Below are positions 8,196-15,693 of a stretch of DNA of 64,000 nucleotides, in pieces. The DNA is from Rhodovulum euryhalinum (GTDB lineage: Bacteria > Pseudomonadota > Alphaproteobacteria > Rhodobacterales > Rhodobacteraceae). The position numbers and the translations under genes were made by a program. The stretch spans positions 1 through 64,000 of the forward strand of contig NZ_SLWW01000010.1 of assembly GCF_004342445.1 (NCBI RefSeq), read 5' to 3'. The notes below the pieces were generated by a model. It saw nothing but the letters and a program-made list of their open reading frames with translations. It had not been told where the DNA came from and made no database searches. Position 1 is the stretch's first letter. The number at the start of each line of letters is the position of its first letter.

Positions 8196-8495
8196 ATGGA
8201 GAAGAAGAAACCAACATACGATCTCGGATCTATTCAAGCGTCTGCGGGCTCGACGATGGGAATCACGAACGCCGCCATACAAGGTGCGGCAGAGATGGGA
8301 ATGACCCGCTCCGACATGATTGTCGTTATCAAGGGCCTAAACCCTCGTGACTTCTACAAGTCGATGACCACACACCAGAATCACAGGGTTTGGATGGATG
8401 TCTATCATGGGCGAGCGGATGGATATGAGATCTACATCAAGTTCGTGCAGGACACTGTCGCTGAGTTCACCTGCACGTCCTTCAAGGAGAAATGA
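8196..8495 (+). CDS. mqsR: MqsR-family mRNA interferase toxin
   Basis: At 99 aa, this matches MqsR in length and pattern. The hallmark segment DFYKSMTTHQNHRVWMDVYH and the terminal TSFKEK correspond closely to E. coli MqsR (DFYKSMTT and SFKEK). MqsR is a RelE-fold ribonuclease that cuts mRNA at GCU. I chose the ATG at 8196 because the protein then has family length; an in-frame start at 8022 would add about 58 unrelated residues. The toxin gene precedes the antitoxin, the unusual order also seen in E. coli. Confidence 0.88.
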   Translation: MEKKKPTYDLGSIQASAGSTMGITNAAIQGAAEMGMTRSDMIVVIKGLNPRDFYKSMTTHQNHRVWMDVYHGRADGYEIYIKFVQDTVAEFTCTSFKEK

Positions 8496-8496
8496 G

Positions 8497-8931
8497 ATGC
8501 CTGGAGTTGAGGAAACAAGAGTGCATCCGGAGACTGGCAAGACGCTCGTTCGCGGCGTTCGCACCGTCACGCTTACTTTTCGCTCTCAAAGCGAGACGGT
8601 TGAGTTGCCAGGTTGGTATCCAGCCGACGACCCCACTGCGGACCAGGGCATCCATGATGCCAAAGACATGCAGGTGTCGGATCGCGTGATCAACACCATG
8701 AAGGCTCGAGAGATCGGTGTGATGACTCCGGGGCAAGTCCGGTCGGTTCGCAAGAAACTGAGACTTTCCCAGCGTGACGCGGGTCGCCTCATTGGCGGCG
8801 GACCAAATGCGTTTCAGAAATATGAATCAGGGGATGTCGTGTTGAGCAAAGCCGCTGACACGGCTTTGCGACTTCTGTCGAACAACCCGAAGCGCCTCGA
8901 TGAACTGCTGGGGGAGCAGCACATGGCTTGA
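8497..8931 (+). CDS. mqsA: MqsA-family antitoxin, zinc-finger-less variant
   Basis: The C-terminal half (about residues 75-144) is the MqsA helix-turn-helix: TPGQVRSVRKKLRLSQRDAG, GGGPNAFQKYESGDVVLS, LRLLSNNPKRLDELL. The N-terminal half, which in E. coli MqsA binds zinc through four Cys and caps the toxin, contains no Cys here but keeps a beta-rich TVTLTFRSQSETVELPGWYP segment. The start at 8497 follows AAGGAG and lies one base after the mqsR stop. It should neutralise MqsR and repress the operon. Confidence 0.85.
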   Translation: MPGVEETRVHPETGKTLVRGVRTVTLTFRSQSETVELPGWYPADDPTADQGIHDAKDMQVSDRVINTMKAREIGVMTPGQVRSVRKKLRLSQRDAGRLIGGGPNAFQKYESGDVVLSKAADTALRLLSNNPKRLDELLGEQHMA

Positions 8932-8962
8932 TCGTCAATCCCGCCAACTTCGATAGAGACAT

Positions 8963-8988
8963 GAAGCCCGCAAATATTTGCGGGCTTC
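8963..8988 (+). terminator. 26-bp perfect palindrome after mqsA
   Basis: GAAGCCCGCAAAT is followed directly by its exact reverse complement. It lies 31 bases after the mqsA stop and 42 bases before the end of the convergent H-NS-like gene, so it could serve as a bidirectional terminator, although no T run follows on the plus strand. Confidence 0.6.
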
Positions 8989-9029
8989 AACATTTACCGT
9001 AAGGGGCTGGGCGCTAGCCCCTCCTCTTC

Positions 9030-9380
9030 TCACTCGACCCGGAACCGCTCCAGGGCCGCCCGCTTCTCCGCCGGCGACATCTCACCGATCCCGGGAACCC
9101 TCTCCGCGAGCCACTTCGGGTATCTGCCGAGCCCGCCCCAGGTCTCCGACGGATCGTCCGGATTCGCGTATCTCGCGTCCGATGTGCCGCCCGCGGGTGC
9201 CGATTTCCCGGCAGCGCGCGGGTAGAGATCACCGATACGATAGCCGTATTCGTCCAGGATTTTCTGGACCTTTTCCTTAGCCTCGGCTTTCCGCCGCTTC
9301 TCCGCATCGGCCTTCGCTTTCTCAGCCGAGCGGATCAGCTCATCCAGCTCCGCGGGACTCATCTGCTCCAGCTCTTTCAT
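9030..9380 (-). CDS. H-NS/HvrA-family nucleoid protein
   Basis: At 116 aa, the N-terminal 50 residues form a charged coiled-coil dimerisation region (AELDELIRSAEKAKADAEKR). The C-terminus has the H-NS DNA-binding motif ARYANPDDPSETWGGLGRYPKWLAE, comparable to the family's W-[ST]-G-[RL]-G-R-x-P-x-W. Rhodobacters carry chromosomal relatives such as HvrA. On a mobile element it probably silences AT-richer DNA or hides the element's own promoters. It has its own promoter region on the minus strand. Confidence 0.82.
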   Translation of the reverse strand: MKELEQMSPAELDELIRSAEKAKADAEKRRKAEAKEKVQKILDEYGYRIGDLYPRAAGKSAPAGGTSDARYANPDDPSETWGGLGRYPKWLAERVPGIGEMSPAEKRAALERFRVE

Positions 9381-9582
9381 GCGTCATCTCCATGGTTTCC
9401 TGCCTGACCCGTAGCCGGAAATTTCGCCTGTGGAAAGGGGGACTTCTTCCGGTCGCTCGAACTTTTTTCGAAAAAAATCTCCGGATCGTTTTTGTCGGAC
9501 CAACATCCTTTCTAGTTCCCTTTCAGCGGCAGGGAATGATCCACACAACCGGGGCGCCGCTCCCCAAACCCAGGAGACGCAA

Positions 9583-9909
9583 ATGCGCAAATCTACTTAC
9601 CTCCGCGGCGTTTCGACCGCTGCTCTCGACATCGCCGACGCGGCTCGCTCGCACGCGGAAACGCTCGCTGAGTGCAATGATGAAGCCCTGCTCGAGGGTA
9701 TCCAGTTCGGCGTGAAATGGGAGGACGGCCGCGCCGTCGGCGAGCACGGGGACTGCCCGGCAGGAACGCTCTTCAGCCAGGGCGTCGTCGAGTTCCATGG
9801 TGAACTCCTGACCTACGCCCGCGCTCTCGTCATGTCCCGCCGCGAGCTCGCTGGCGCGCTGATCGAGACGGTGAATGACCTCGCCGAAGCTGACCGCGAA
9901 GACGCCTGA
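9583..9909 (+). CDS. Hypothetical protein, 108 aa
   Basis: The start at 9583 is supported by CAGGAG 7 bases upstream. The protein is mostly helical and acidic (ALDIADAARSHAETLAECNDEALLEG). I recognise no domain. It is followed by a GC hairpin at 9931 and then by the cas-type operon, so it may be transcribed with it. Confidence 0.5.
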   Translation: MRKSTYLRGVSTAALDIADAARSHAETLAECNDEALLEGIQFGVKWEDGRAVGEHGDCPAGTLFSQGVVEFHGELLTYARALVMSRRELAGALIETVNDLAEADREDA

Positions 9910-9930
9910 TCCTCTCTGTCTTTCTTTGTC

Positions 9931-9948
9931 CTGGCCCTTCGGGGCCAG
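9931..9948 (+). terminator. GC-rich hairpin
   Basis: CTGGCCC and GGGCCAG pair around a TTCG tetraloop, with no T run after them. It separates the 108-aa gene from the cas-type operon and may attenuate or stabilise transcripts. Similar hairpins occur at 15230, 15609 and 18658. Confidence 0.4.
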
Positions 9949-9969
9949 GCCGCAACCACAGGAGAAACC

Positions 9970-10470
9970 ATGATCTACGGATTTGAAACCGACGACGAGA
10001 ACGCCGCGATTGCGGCCCTCATCGTCTACGTATGCTGGCGGTCCCGAGATCGCGCGAAGTTCAAGATTACCCCGGATGTCTGGGGGCAGATCGAGCGCTT
10101 CACGAAAGACGCTGCGAAGAGAGCACAGACGATCCAGGACTTCATCGAGGCCCTGAAGAGACCAGGCCGTATGAACGCGCCAACCCTTCAGCCTCGTTAT
10201 CTGGAGGTCGGGACGAGGGGCGAGATCCCGATGATGACCGTCATCAATGAAGACGGGTCGTTCCGCGAGGCCATCCAGTTCGGCGCTGACCGAGATCTCG
10301 GACTCCGCGAGTTCGGCACTCGGGTAATCGAGCGCGCCGACGCGCATGCCGTGATCCGCACCGCATACCGCAATACCGCCTGGGTCGTGCTTCTCGTGCG
10401 CGACCGGCTCGAAAGGGAAAAGCCGATCGAGCAGCATCTTGAAACCGTCATCGAAGGGGAAACCGCATGA
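9970..10470 (+). CDS. Candidate type IV small subunit (Cas11-like), 166 aa
   Basis: No catalytic motif is visible. The N-terminal 65 residues are helical (NAAIAALIVYVCWRSRDRAK, then IERFTKDAAKRAQTIQDFIEAL), and the C-terminus has another amphipathic helical segment (AHAVIRTAYRNTAWVVLLVR). Its stop overlaps the csf2 start (ATGA), so it is the first gene of the effector operon. Type IV-B loci encode a helical small subunit of this size next to csf2, so Cas11 is the best guess. AGGAG lies just before the ATG. The identity rests on position and predicted helicity. Confidence 0.5.
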   Translation: MIYGFETDDENAAIAALIVYVCWRSRDRAKFKITPDVWGQIERFTKDAAKRAQTIQDFIEALKRPGRMNAPTLQPRYLEVGTRGEIPMMTVINEDGSFREAIQFGADRDLGLREFGTRVIERADAHAVIRTAYRNTAWVVLLVRDRLEREKPIEQHLETVIEGETA

Positions 10471-11426
10471 CCAAGACCTACCGCCTGGACGGATATTTCC
10501 GTCTCAAGTCGCCGCTATCGCACATCGGCGAGAGCATCTCGAACAAATCTTACCTCGTCCAGGAGACCATCCTCCAGGATGACGGCACGACCGAGGAAGT
10601 CTTCGTCTATTCCGGCAACGCGTGGCGCGGACAGCTCCGCGACCTGTGCGCGTCCTATATGCTGGACAACCTCGGCGGCGCTCGGGTGCCGATGGATGCC
10701 TTCCACCTGCTTTTCTCGGGCGGCCGCATCGGCGGCACGCAGATTACGGATATCGGACAAGCGCGCCGGATTCGAGCGGCGATCCCGATGGTTGCTGTGT
10801 TCGGCGGCGGCGTTGGCAACCAGATCCTGCAGGGCAAGCTGCGTGTCGGCAACTGCTACCCCGTCTGCCGCGAGGCCGTGCCTGTCCTGCCGGCGGCGTT
10901 TCATGAGCAGGCCGCCGGTATTCCCTATGGTCGCTGCACGATGGAGAAGGAGCATTCGCGCCGCGACGATGCGAAGATCGACAGCATCCGCCGGCACCTC
11001 GCTGCAGAGGATTGCCTCCTTCTCGAGGGCGATGGCGGCAAGAAGAAAGGCAAGGGCGATGTCGCCGATCAGATGCGGATCGGCATGGAGCTCGTCAGCC
11101 CCGGCGTGACTCTCCATACCTGGATCACGCTGGAGGATGCATCGGAGGTCGAGCTCGGCGCACTGGTCGCAGGCCTGCACCGGTTCTCGGCAAATCCCGC
11201 GATTGGTGGGAAAAGCGCCATCGGCTACGGCCAGGTCGATCTCCACTACAATCTCACGTTCGACGGGGAAACGCAGTCCTTCCTCTCTATCCAGGACGGC
11301 GTGTCGCGTATGTCTCAGCCTGCCGAGGTCGCGAAAGAGGCCTACGATCAGCATCTCCGCGCGATGTATGACGCAATGCTCGCGGCGGAGAAGTCCGAGA
11401 TCACCAAGCTTCTGGGGGCTGCGTAA
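10467..11426 (+). CDS. csf2: Csf2 (type IV Cas7 backbone subunit)
   Basis: This 319-aa protein has the Csf2 pattern. It begins YRLDGYFRLKSPLSHIGES, and the conserved YSGNAWRGQLRDLCASYMLD falls at about residues 48-67. A mid-protein Gly-rich region (FGGGVGNQILQGKL) and a late GKSAIGYGQVDLHY segment follow. Csf2 is the Cas7-type RAMP subunit that polymerises along guide RNA in type IV effectors. It shares an ATGA overlap with the preceding gene and a TAATG overlap with csf3. Assignment is by motif and gene order. Confidence 0.82.
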   Translation: MTKTYRLDGYFRLKSPLSHIGESISNKSYLVQETILQDDGTTEEVFVYSGNAWRGQLRDLCASYMLDNLGGARVPMDAFHLLFSGGRIGGTQITDIGQARRIRAAIPMVAVFGGGVGNQILQGKLRVGNCYPVCREAVPVLPAAFHEQAAGIPYGRCTMEKEHSRRDDAKIDSIRRHLAAEDCLLLEGDGGKKKGKGDVADQMRIGMELVSPGVTLHTWITLEDASEVELGALVAGLHRFSANPAIGGKSAIGYGQVDLHYNLTFDGETQSFLSIQDGVSRMSQPAEVAKEAYDQHLRAMYDAMLAAEKSEITKLLGAA

Positions 11427-12079
11427 TGAAGCCCCTCATGATCACAGCGCACCTAAAGAACGGCTTCATCAGCCGCAATCCATGGGCACCGGCAATCGAC
11501 GGGATCGTCGGCGCGGTTATTCAGCGTGAGCGTCTCGGAGATAAGGAATTCTGCTCGCCTGCGCCGTCCGATTTGAAGCCTGTCGAGGGATTGCCATTCG
11601 AAAGGATCGAGCATGAAGGACTGTGGTGGTATGCTGCGAGCTCCCCGATTATTGTCGGAGCTGTCGGAAAAGAGCGGCGCTATTTTCACCGCCGTTTCGA
11701 CGATCATCGCGAGCGCCATCTCGAACACGACAAGAAGGTCGAAACGACAAAAGGACCATACAAGGCATACAGGCTCTACGATGTCCGCGTAATCTGCCGA
11801 GCGATAAGGTGGCACGCAATCGGCGATCGCGCTGAAATCGATCGCTGCGTCTCAAAGATATCTCAAGTCGGCGGAAAGCGCGGATCTGGCTTTGGCGAGG
11901 TCTTGCGTTGGGAAATCACCGATGACGGGGATCCGAGGATCGCAAGGGGGCATCGGCCACTTCCGGCGACTCTGATGGAGCGGAAAGGTGCAGTCGTGAT
12001 GCCATACGGTCTGGTGCCGCCGGCGCGTGTGCATCAAGTCGAGTGCGTCATGCCAGAGGAGCGTCACGATGAGCGTTGA
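11426..12079 (+). CDS. csf3: Csf3 (type IV Cas5 subunit)
   Basis: This 217-aa RAMP protein opens MITAHLKNGFISRNPWAPAIDGIVG and has the Gly-rich loop VGGKRGSGFGEVLRW at about residues 148-162, as in Csf3/Cas5 proteins. In type IV complexes this subunit caps the 5' end of the guide RNA. Its ATG overlaps the csf2 stop (TAATG), and the CysH-like gene begins 11 bases before its end. Confidence 0.8.
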   Translation: MKPLMITAHLKNGFISRNPWAPAIDGIVGAVIQRERLGDKEFCSPAPSDLKPVEGLPFERIEHEGLWWYAASSPIIVGAVGKERRYFHRRFDDHRERHLEHDKKVETTKGPYKAYRLYDVRVICRAIRWHAIGDRAEIDRCVSKISQVGGKRGSGFGEVLRWEITDDGDPRIARGHRPLPATLMERKGAVVMPYGLVPPARVHQVECVMPEERHDER

Positions 12080-12752
12080 TCGAAAATCGGCGCTACTGAA
12101 TGCCAGGCTAGCGAGCCACCGCCGGAAGGTCGAGAAGGCCGAGGCGGTGGTAAAGGAGGCCATCTCGATTGGGAAAAACCCATACGTCGCTTTCAGCTGC
12201 GGCAAGGACTCTGCCGCAATGCTGCACCTGGTGCTCAAGCATGCCCCGGACACCGTCGCGCGGATTATTCTGTGGGATGAGAGCAAATTCATCGGAGACT
12301 TCGATGAGGTGATCGACGCGTGGCGAGCGCGTGGCGCCAGGATAGAGGTTTTGCGCCTGTCCAGGACCTCTCTTCTTGACAAAGTCTCTGACCGCTGGGA
12401 GCAGCTTCAATCTCAAGATAACCACGACATGTTTTTCGTCGGACTCCGAGCGTCGGAAAGCATGGCGAGGAAGAATACGCTCCGGCGGCACGGGCAGCTA
12501 TATCTCGCTGCGTCCGGATTGTGGCGTGTGTGCCCGCTGGCGTGGATGACAGACATGGATATCGCGTCCATCGTCGAGACGAATGATCTGCCCGTCCTGC
12601 GCGTCTACAAAGATCACGGATACAGCGAACGGACTGCAACGCGGGTTCCTCGTGAGCAAGTCCGCGGCGAATTCCTGAGCGCGATTCAGGAGCGTGATCC
12701 GGTTCGTTATCTCGCTTTCAAGAGGGCATTTCCAGAGCTGGAGGGTATGTAA
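12069..12752 (+). CDS. CysH-like PP-loop protein of a type IV-B locus
   Basis: This 227-aa protein belongs to the PAPS-reductase (CysH) adenine-nucleotide alpha-hydrolase family. The PP-loop is AFSCGKDSAAMLHLVLKH (SxGKDS form) at about residues 45-62. The C-terminal ECGLHxG motif of true PAPS reductases is not evident, so sulfate reduction is unlikely. CysH-like genes are a recognised companion of type IV-B cas operons, with unknown function. The start at 12069 overlaps csf3 by 11 bases, and the stop overlaps the csf1 ATG (TAATG). Confidence 0.83.
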   Translation: MSVDRKSALLNARLASHRRKVEKAEAVVKEAISIGKNPYVAFSCGKDSAAMLHLVLKHAPDTVARIILWDESKFIGDFDEVIDAWRARGARIEVLRLSRTSLLDKVSDRWEQLQSQDNHDMFFVGLRASESMARKNTLRRHGQLYLAASGLWRVCPLAWMTDMDIASIVETNDLPVLRVYKDHGYSERTATRVPREQVRGEFLSAIQERDPVRYLAFKRAFPELEGM

Positions 12753-13513
12753 TGGAAACGACAACACAATTCGTCGCGCGGGTCCTTGGTATTGTGCATG
12801 AGCCGCCTTTGCCGAAAAAGAAAAACTCATCGCGATATGCATCTGGAAAAACATGCTGGATGTGCGGCGGCGATACCTGCGGCAAGGGCTGGCCACGGTC
12901 GGCCGCACTATCCGGTGGTTTTACCGGTCATGACTTTGCGCTGGCGATGGATAGCGACGCAATTTGTCAGGGCTGCGCGGCAGTTCTGAGTGGGAAGGCG
13001 TGGCAAGGCATGGTCGCGCAAAAAGGGACTGATGTTAAGGTCTGGGGAGGCGCAGGTTGGAATAACTACTCTCATCTCATTGCCGAAGATGGCACGTATA
13101 TCGTTCCTAAAAGGAAAGATATACGCCGTATTCTGCTTGATCCTCCGTACGGAAAATGGGTCCTGGCAATCAATTCAAGCGGACAGAAGCACACTGTATT
13201 CCGTGCCCAGGTTGCGGCAAGTCAGACGCACTTCCCTGTCCAGTTCGATGAGATGACCGTATGGATACATGCTGATCGTTTCCGTCAGTGCCTTGCGGAT
13301 TTCGAAGCTCTCTGCGATCTCGGTTTCTCGAAGGACAGCATCCTGTCAGGAGAGTATCACCACGCACAGATGCTGAAGGTTGGAATCAAAGAATGGCGTG
13401 AAGCGGAGCAAAAAATCGCGCCCTGGCGGACATCCGATCCGGACATGATCACGATCGTCCATTTCTGCGCCCTGGGTCCTTCTCACTTCGAGGAAACGAG
13501 GAAGGAGTCATGA
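12752..13513 (+). CDS. csf1: Csf1 (type IV large-subunit-like zinc-finger protein)
   Basis: This 253-aa protein has the Csf1 layout. A four-Cys zinc finger (KTCWMCGG at residues 33-40 and AICQGCAAVL at 70-79) is followed by ILLDPPYGKWVLAINSSGQKHTVFRAQV, where the PP and GQKH positions match Csf1 proteins. Csf1 is the Cas8-like subunit of type IV complexes. The gene order csf2-csf3-cysH-csf1 differs from loci that place csf1 first. A TAATG overlap precedes it and an ATGA overlap follows. Confidence 0.8.
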   Translation: METTTQFVARVLGIVHEPPLPKKKNSSRYASGKTCWMCGGDTCGKGWPRSAALSGGFTGHDFALAMDSDAICQGCAAVLSGKAWQGMVAQKGTDVKVWGGAGWNNYSHLIAEDGTYIVPKRKDIRRILLDPPYGKWVLAINSSGQKHTVFRAQVAASQTHFPVQFDEMTVWIHADRFRQCLADFEALCDLGFSKDSILSGEYHHAQMLKVGIKEWREAEQKIAPWRTSDPDMITIVHFCALGPSHFEETRKES

Positions 13514-13731
13514 CCGATCCTTGGGGAGAATGGAAAGGGATGCCGGCTTTCGAAAACCCGCCGCGATGCGTTCGAGAAATCAAGGTCAGGTTCCACAATG
13601 AATCTGACGTAGAGCGTTTTGCTGCGGCGATCGAGCAGAAGATCCCGAGCGGAGCGAAATCTATCTGGTATCCACCGAAAAGGCACCGACATCTCGAAAG
13701 CGTGCGATGGAAATCAAAGGATGCGGAATAG
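13510..13731 (+). CDS. Small partner protein of the glycosyltransferase, 73 aa
   Basis: This protein has the form IKVRFHNESDVERFAAAIEQKI followed by KSIWYPPK. I recognise this pattern from small phage proteins found next to TET-associated glycosyltransferases, though no function is known to me. It overlaps the csf1 stop (ATGA) and the glycosyltransferase start by 11 bases, so all are co-translated. Confidence 0.6.
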   Translation: MTDPWGEWKGMPAFENPPRCVREIKVRFHNESDVERFAAAIEQKIPSGAKSIWYPPKRHRHLESVRWKSKDAE

Positions 13732-14725
13732 GTTCCCGATATATGTTGTGAGCAAGGGTCGTGCCGATCGCATGATCACATCGCGCACGCTCCACTATCT
13801 CGGCATCCCGCATTTCCTGATCGTTGAAACCGAAGAGGCAGGTGTTTACCGGACCGCGGCTGCAGGTCTGGGAGCAAACGTTCTCGCCTTGGATCCGGCT
13901 TACAAGAGTAGCTACGAGCTCTGCGATAATCTCGGACTCTCGAAATCGACCGGCCCAGGACCTGCTCGAAACTTCGCCTGGGATCATTCAGTAGCCTCTG
14001 GGCACGAATGGCACTGGGTGATGGATGACAACATCCGGTCTTTCCGGAGACTGCACCTCAGCGCCAGAATAAAAGTTTCCGATGGAGCGATATTTCGAGC
14101 GATGGAGGATTTTGTTCAGCGATACGAGAACGTAGCGATGGCTGGTCCGAATTACTCTTTCTTCGCTATCTCCGATCATATCCTTCCATTCACGCTAAAC
14201 ACCAGAATCTATTCCTGCAATCTCATCAGGAACAATTCGCCATTCAGATGGCGCGGCAGATACAATGAGGACACGATTCTTTCACTGGACATGCTGAAGG
14301 GCGGATTTTGCACAATACTCTTTAACGCCTTCCTCCAGGAGAAGATGGCAACACAGGTTGTTACGGGCGGCAACACAGATGATTTCTACGCCGTCGAGGG
14401 CACGCTGGCAAAGTCGGCGATGCTGGCGAGAGTGCACCCAGATGTTGCGAGGGTATCTCGCAAGTTCAATCGAGATCATCACCACGTCGACTACCGCAGC
14501 TTCAGGCGCATACCTCTCGTCAGGAGCGAGACGGAAGCAGTCGTCGAAGGTAACGACGATTATGGGATGCGGCTCGTGTTGTCCGGGTCTGATCAGCAGA
14601 TAGCCCCATGTGAAATCCCAATGAAACCGTTCGGCCGTGGTTCCGGTTCAATGCAGTCCGACGCGCCGGACTGCATCTCGGCACCTTCGCCCATGCCCGG
14701 ATGCGGACCGTTCGCGGCTGCCTGA
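13721..14725 (+). CDS. TET-associated-type glycosyltransferase (TAGT), DNA hypermodification
   Basis: This 334-aa protein begins FPIYVVSKGRADRMITSRTL. It then shows ARNFAWDHSVASGHEWHWVMDDNIR (a DDN-type nucleotide-sugar site), RYENVAMAGPNYSFF, FRWRGRYNEDTILSLDMLK and LFNAFLQEK, a pattern typical of the TAGT family in phages. Such enzymes glycosylate modified bases to shield DNA from nucleases. The start at 13721 gives a clean N-terminus and overlaps the preceding gene. The last 45 residues are Pro/Ser/Gly-rich and look like an unconserved extension. No TET/JBP dioxygenase is visible in the window. Confidence 0.78.
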   Translation: MRNRFPIYVVSKGRADRMITSRTLHYLGIPHFLIVETEEAGVYRTAAAGLGANVLALDPAYKSSYELCDNLGLSKSTGPGPARNFAWDHSVASGHEWHWVMDDNIRSFRRLHLSARIKVSDGAIFRAMEDFVQRYENVAMAGPNYSFFAISDHILPFTLNTRIYSCNLIRNNSPFRWRGRYNEDTILSLDMLKGGFCTILFNAFLQEKMATQVVTGGNTDDFYAVEGTLAKSAMLARVHPDVARVSRKFNRDHHHVDYRSFRRIPLVRSETEAVVEGNDDYGMRLVLSGSDQQIAPCEIPMKPFGRGSGSMQSDAPDCISAPSPMPGCGPFAAA

Positions 14726-14951
14726 TCCAGGTCCGCCTGCGCCTGCCGCAGCCGTTCCAAGCGCTGCCCCGTGTGCGCGACCAGGCCGGTTCCGCGTCAG
14801 AAATTTCACCCGGATATCCTGACAATTTTTCCGATGTCGTGAGAAAAGTTCCGGAATTCGCTTCGGTCGAGGTGCTCGGGGAACGATATCCCCCTTAGCA
14901 GCATGACACACCCCGGCGACGCTGCCGCCGACAACAACCAGGAGGCACGCT

Positions 14952-15215
14952 ATGCGTAAGACTCATCTCGCCACTTTCTGCAACATCGAGTCGGAATACG
15001 GACCGCGCGCTGAGCGCGTGACTGTCCGTCAGACGGACGGCTTCGGCAACACTGAGCGGAAGGTCTCTGTCCGGCTTTCTCGCGCTCGCTTCGACGAGCT
15101 TTATGACGAGATCGCCGCGGAGTTCAACGACGGCACTGCGCCGGAATTCAACGCGAACGCCGCGGAGCGGCTCCTGCTGCGCTGCGGAGCGCTCGACGCG
15201 CTCGAGAACCGCTGA
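14952..15215 (+). CDS. Hypothetical protein, 87 aa
   Basis: I recognise no domain. A beta-rich N-terminal half (VTVRQTDGFGNTERKVSVRL) precedes a helical, acidic second half. AGGAGG lies 7 bases before the ATG. Hairpins flank this gene and the next, so each may be a separate unit. No homology can be claimed. Confidence 0.5.
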   Translation: MRKTHLATFCNIESEYGPRAERVTVRQTDGFGNTERKVSVRLSRARFDELYDEIAAEFNDGTAPEFNANAAERLLLRCGALDALENR

Positions 15216-15229
15216 GCCGAAGTTTCACC

Positions 15230-15249
15230 GCCGGGCCTTCGGGCCCGGC
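15230..15249 (+). terminator. GC-rich hairpin
   Basis: GCCGGGCC and GGCCCGGC pair around a TTCG tetraloop between two small genes. There is no T tract, so termination would be weak or Rho-assisted. Confidence 0.45.
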
Positions 15250-15269
15250 CCCTACCAGGAGGACATGAC

Positions 15270-15599
15270 ATGCTTTCAGCTCACGAAAAAGGCCATTTTC
15301 TCAAGCGTGTCAAGACGCTCGGCGACAACGAGCTTTCGCTTGTCGCACTCGGTATGAACATCGCCGCAGATGCGGCGATGGAGGGTGGCGAGGAGCGCGT
15401 GCGCGCGTTGTGCGACTTGCTCCGCAGAGAAGAGGGACGGCGGCGCACCGCGGCCGCGACAGAACGGCTCGCTCGGACGTGTGCGGCTCTGGAGAGCTAC
15501 GAGACGCGCGAGGAGCAGCTCGACTGTCTCCGACGTATGGCGTGGCTGACGGACGAAGCGCGCGAAGCGGGGCTGCTCGAAGACGACGAGGAGCTGTAG
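15270..15599 (+). CDS. Hypothetical helical protein, 109 aa
   Basis: Almost wholly helical and highly charged, rich in Arg and Glu ([20 protein letters not shown]), with an acidic C-terminus (LEDDEEL). AGGAGG precedes the ATG. I do not recognise a family. It lies just upstream of ssb. Confidence 0.5.
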   Translation: MLSAHEKGHFLKRVKTLGDNELSLVALGMNIAADAAMEGGEERVRALCDLLRREEGRRRTAAATERLARTCAALESYETREEQLDCLRRMAWLTDEAREAGLLEDDEEL

Positions 15600-15608
15600 C
15601 CACCAACC

Positions 15609-15628
15609 GCCGGGCCCGAGGGCCCGGC
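15609..15628 (+). terminator. GC-rich hairpin
   Basis: GCCGGGCC and GGCCCGGC pair around CGAG, almost the same stem as at 15230. It lies between the 109-aa gene and ssb. Confidence 0.45.
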
Positions 15629-15693
15629 TGCTCCTCCGGCCGCCGCTGCGGGCGACGGCTCGACGAGCAGACCCCAACCGGAAAGGACCATGC

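Noticed and set aside
12069-12752. Assimilatory PAPS reductase for sulfur metabolism
   Set aside because: The gene is embedded between csf3 and csf1, lacks the typical C-terminal Cys motif and has no sulfate-assimilation neighbours.
13721-14725. Cell-envelope glycosyltransferase
   Set aside because: The conserved blocks (FPIY..SKGRA, DDN, RWRGRYNEDT) fit the TET-associated phage family better than envelope GT2 enzymes, and no envelope genes are nearby.
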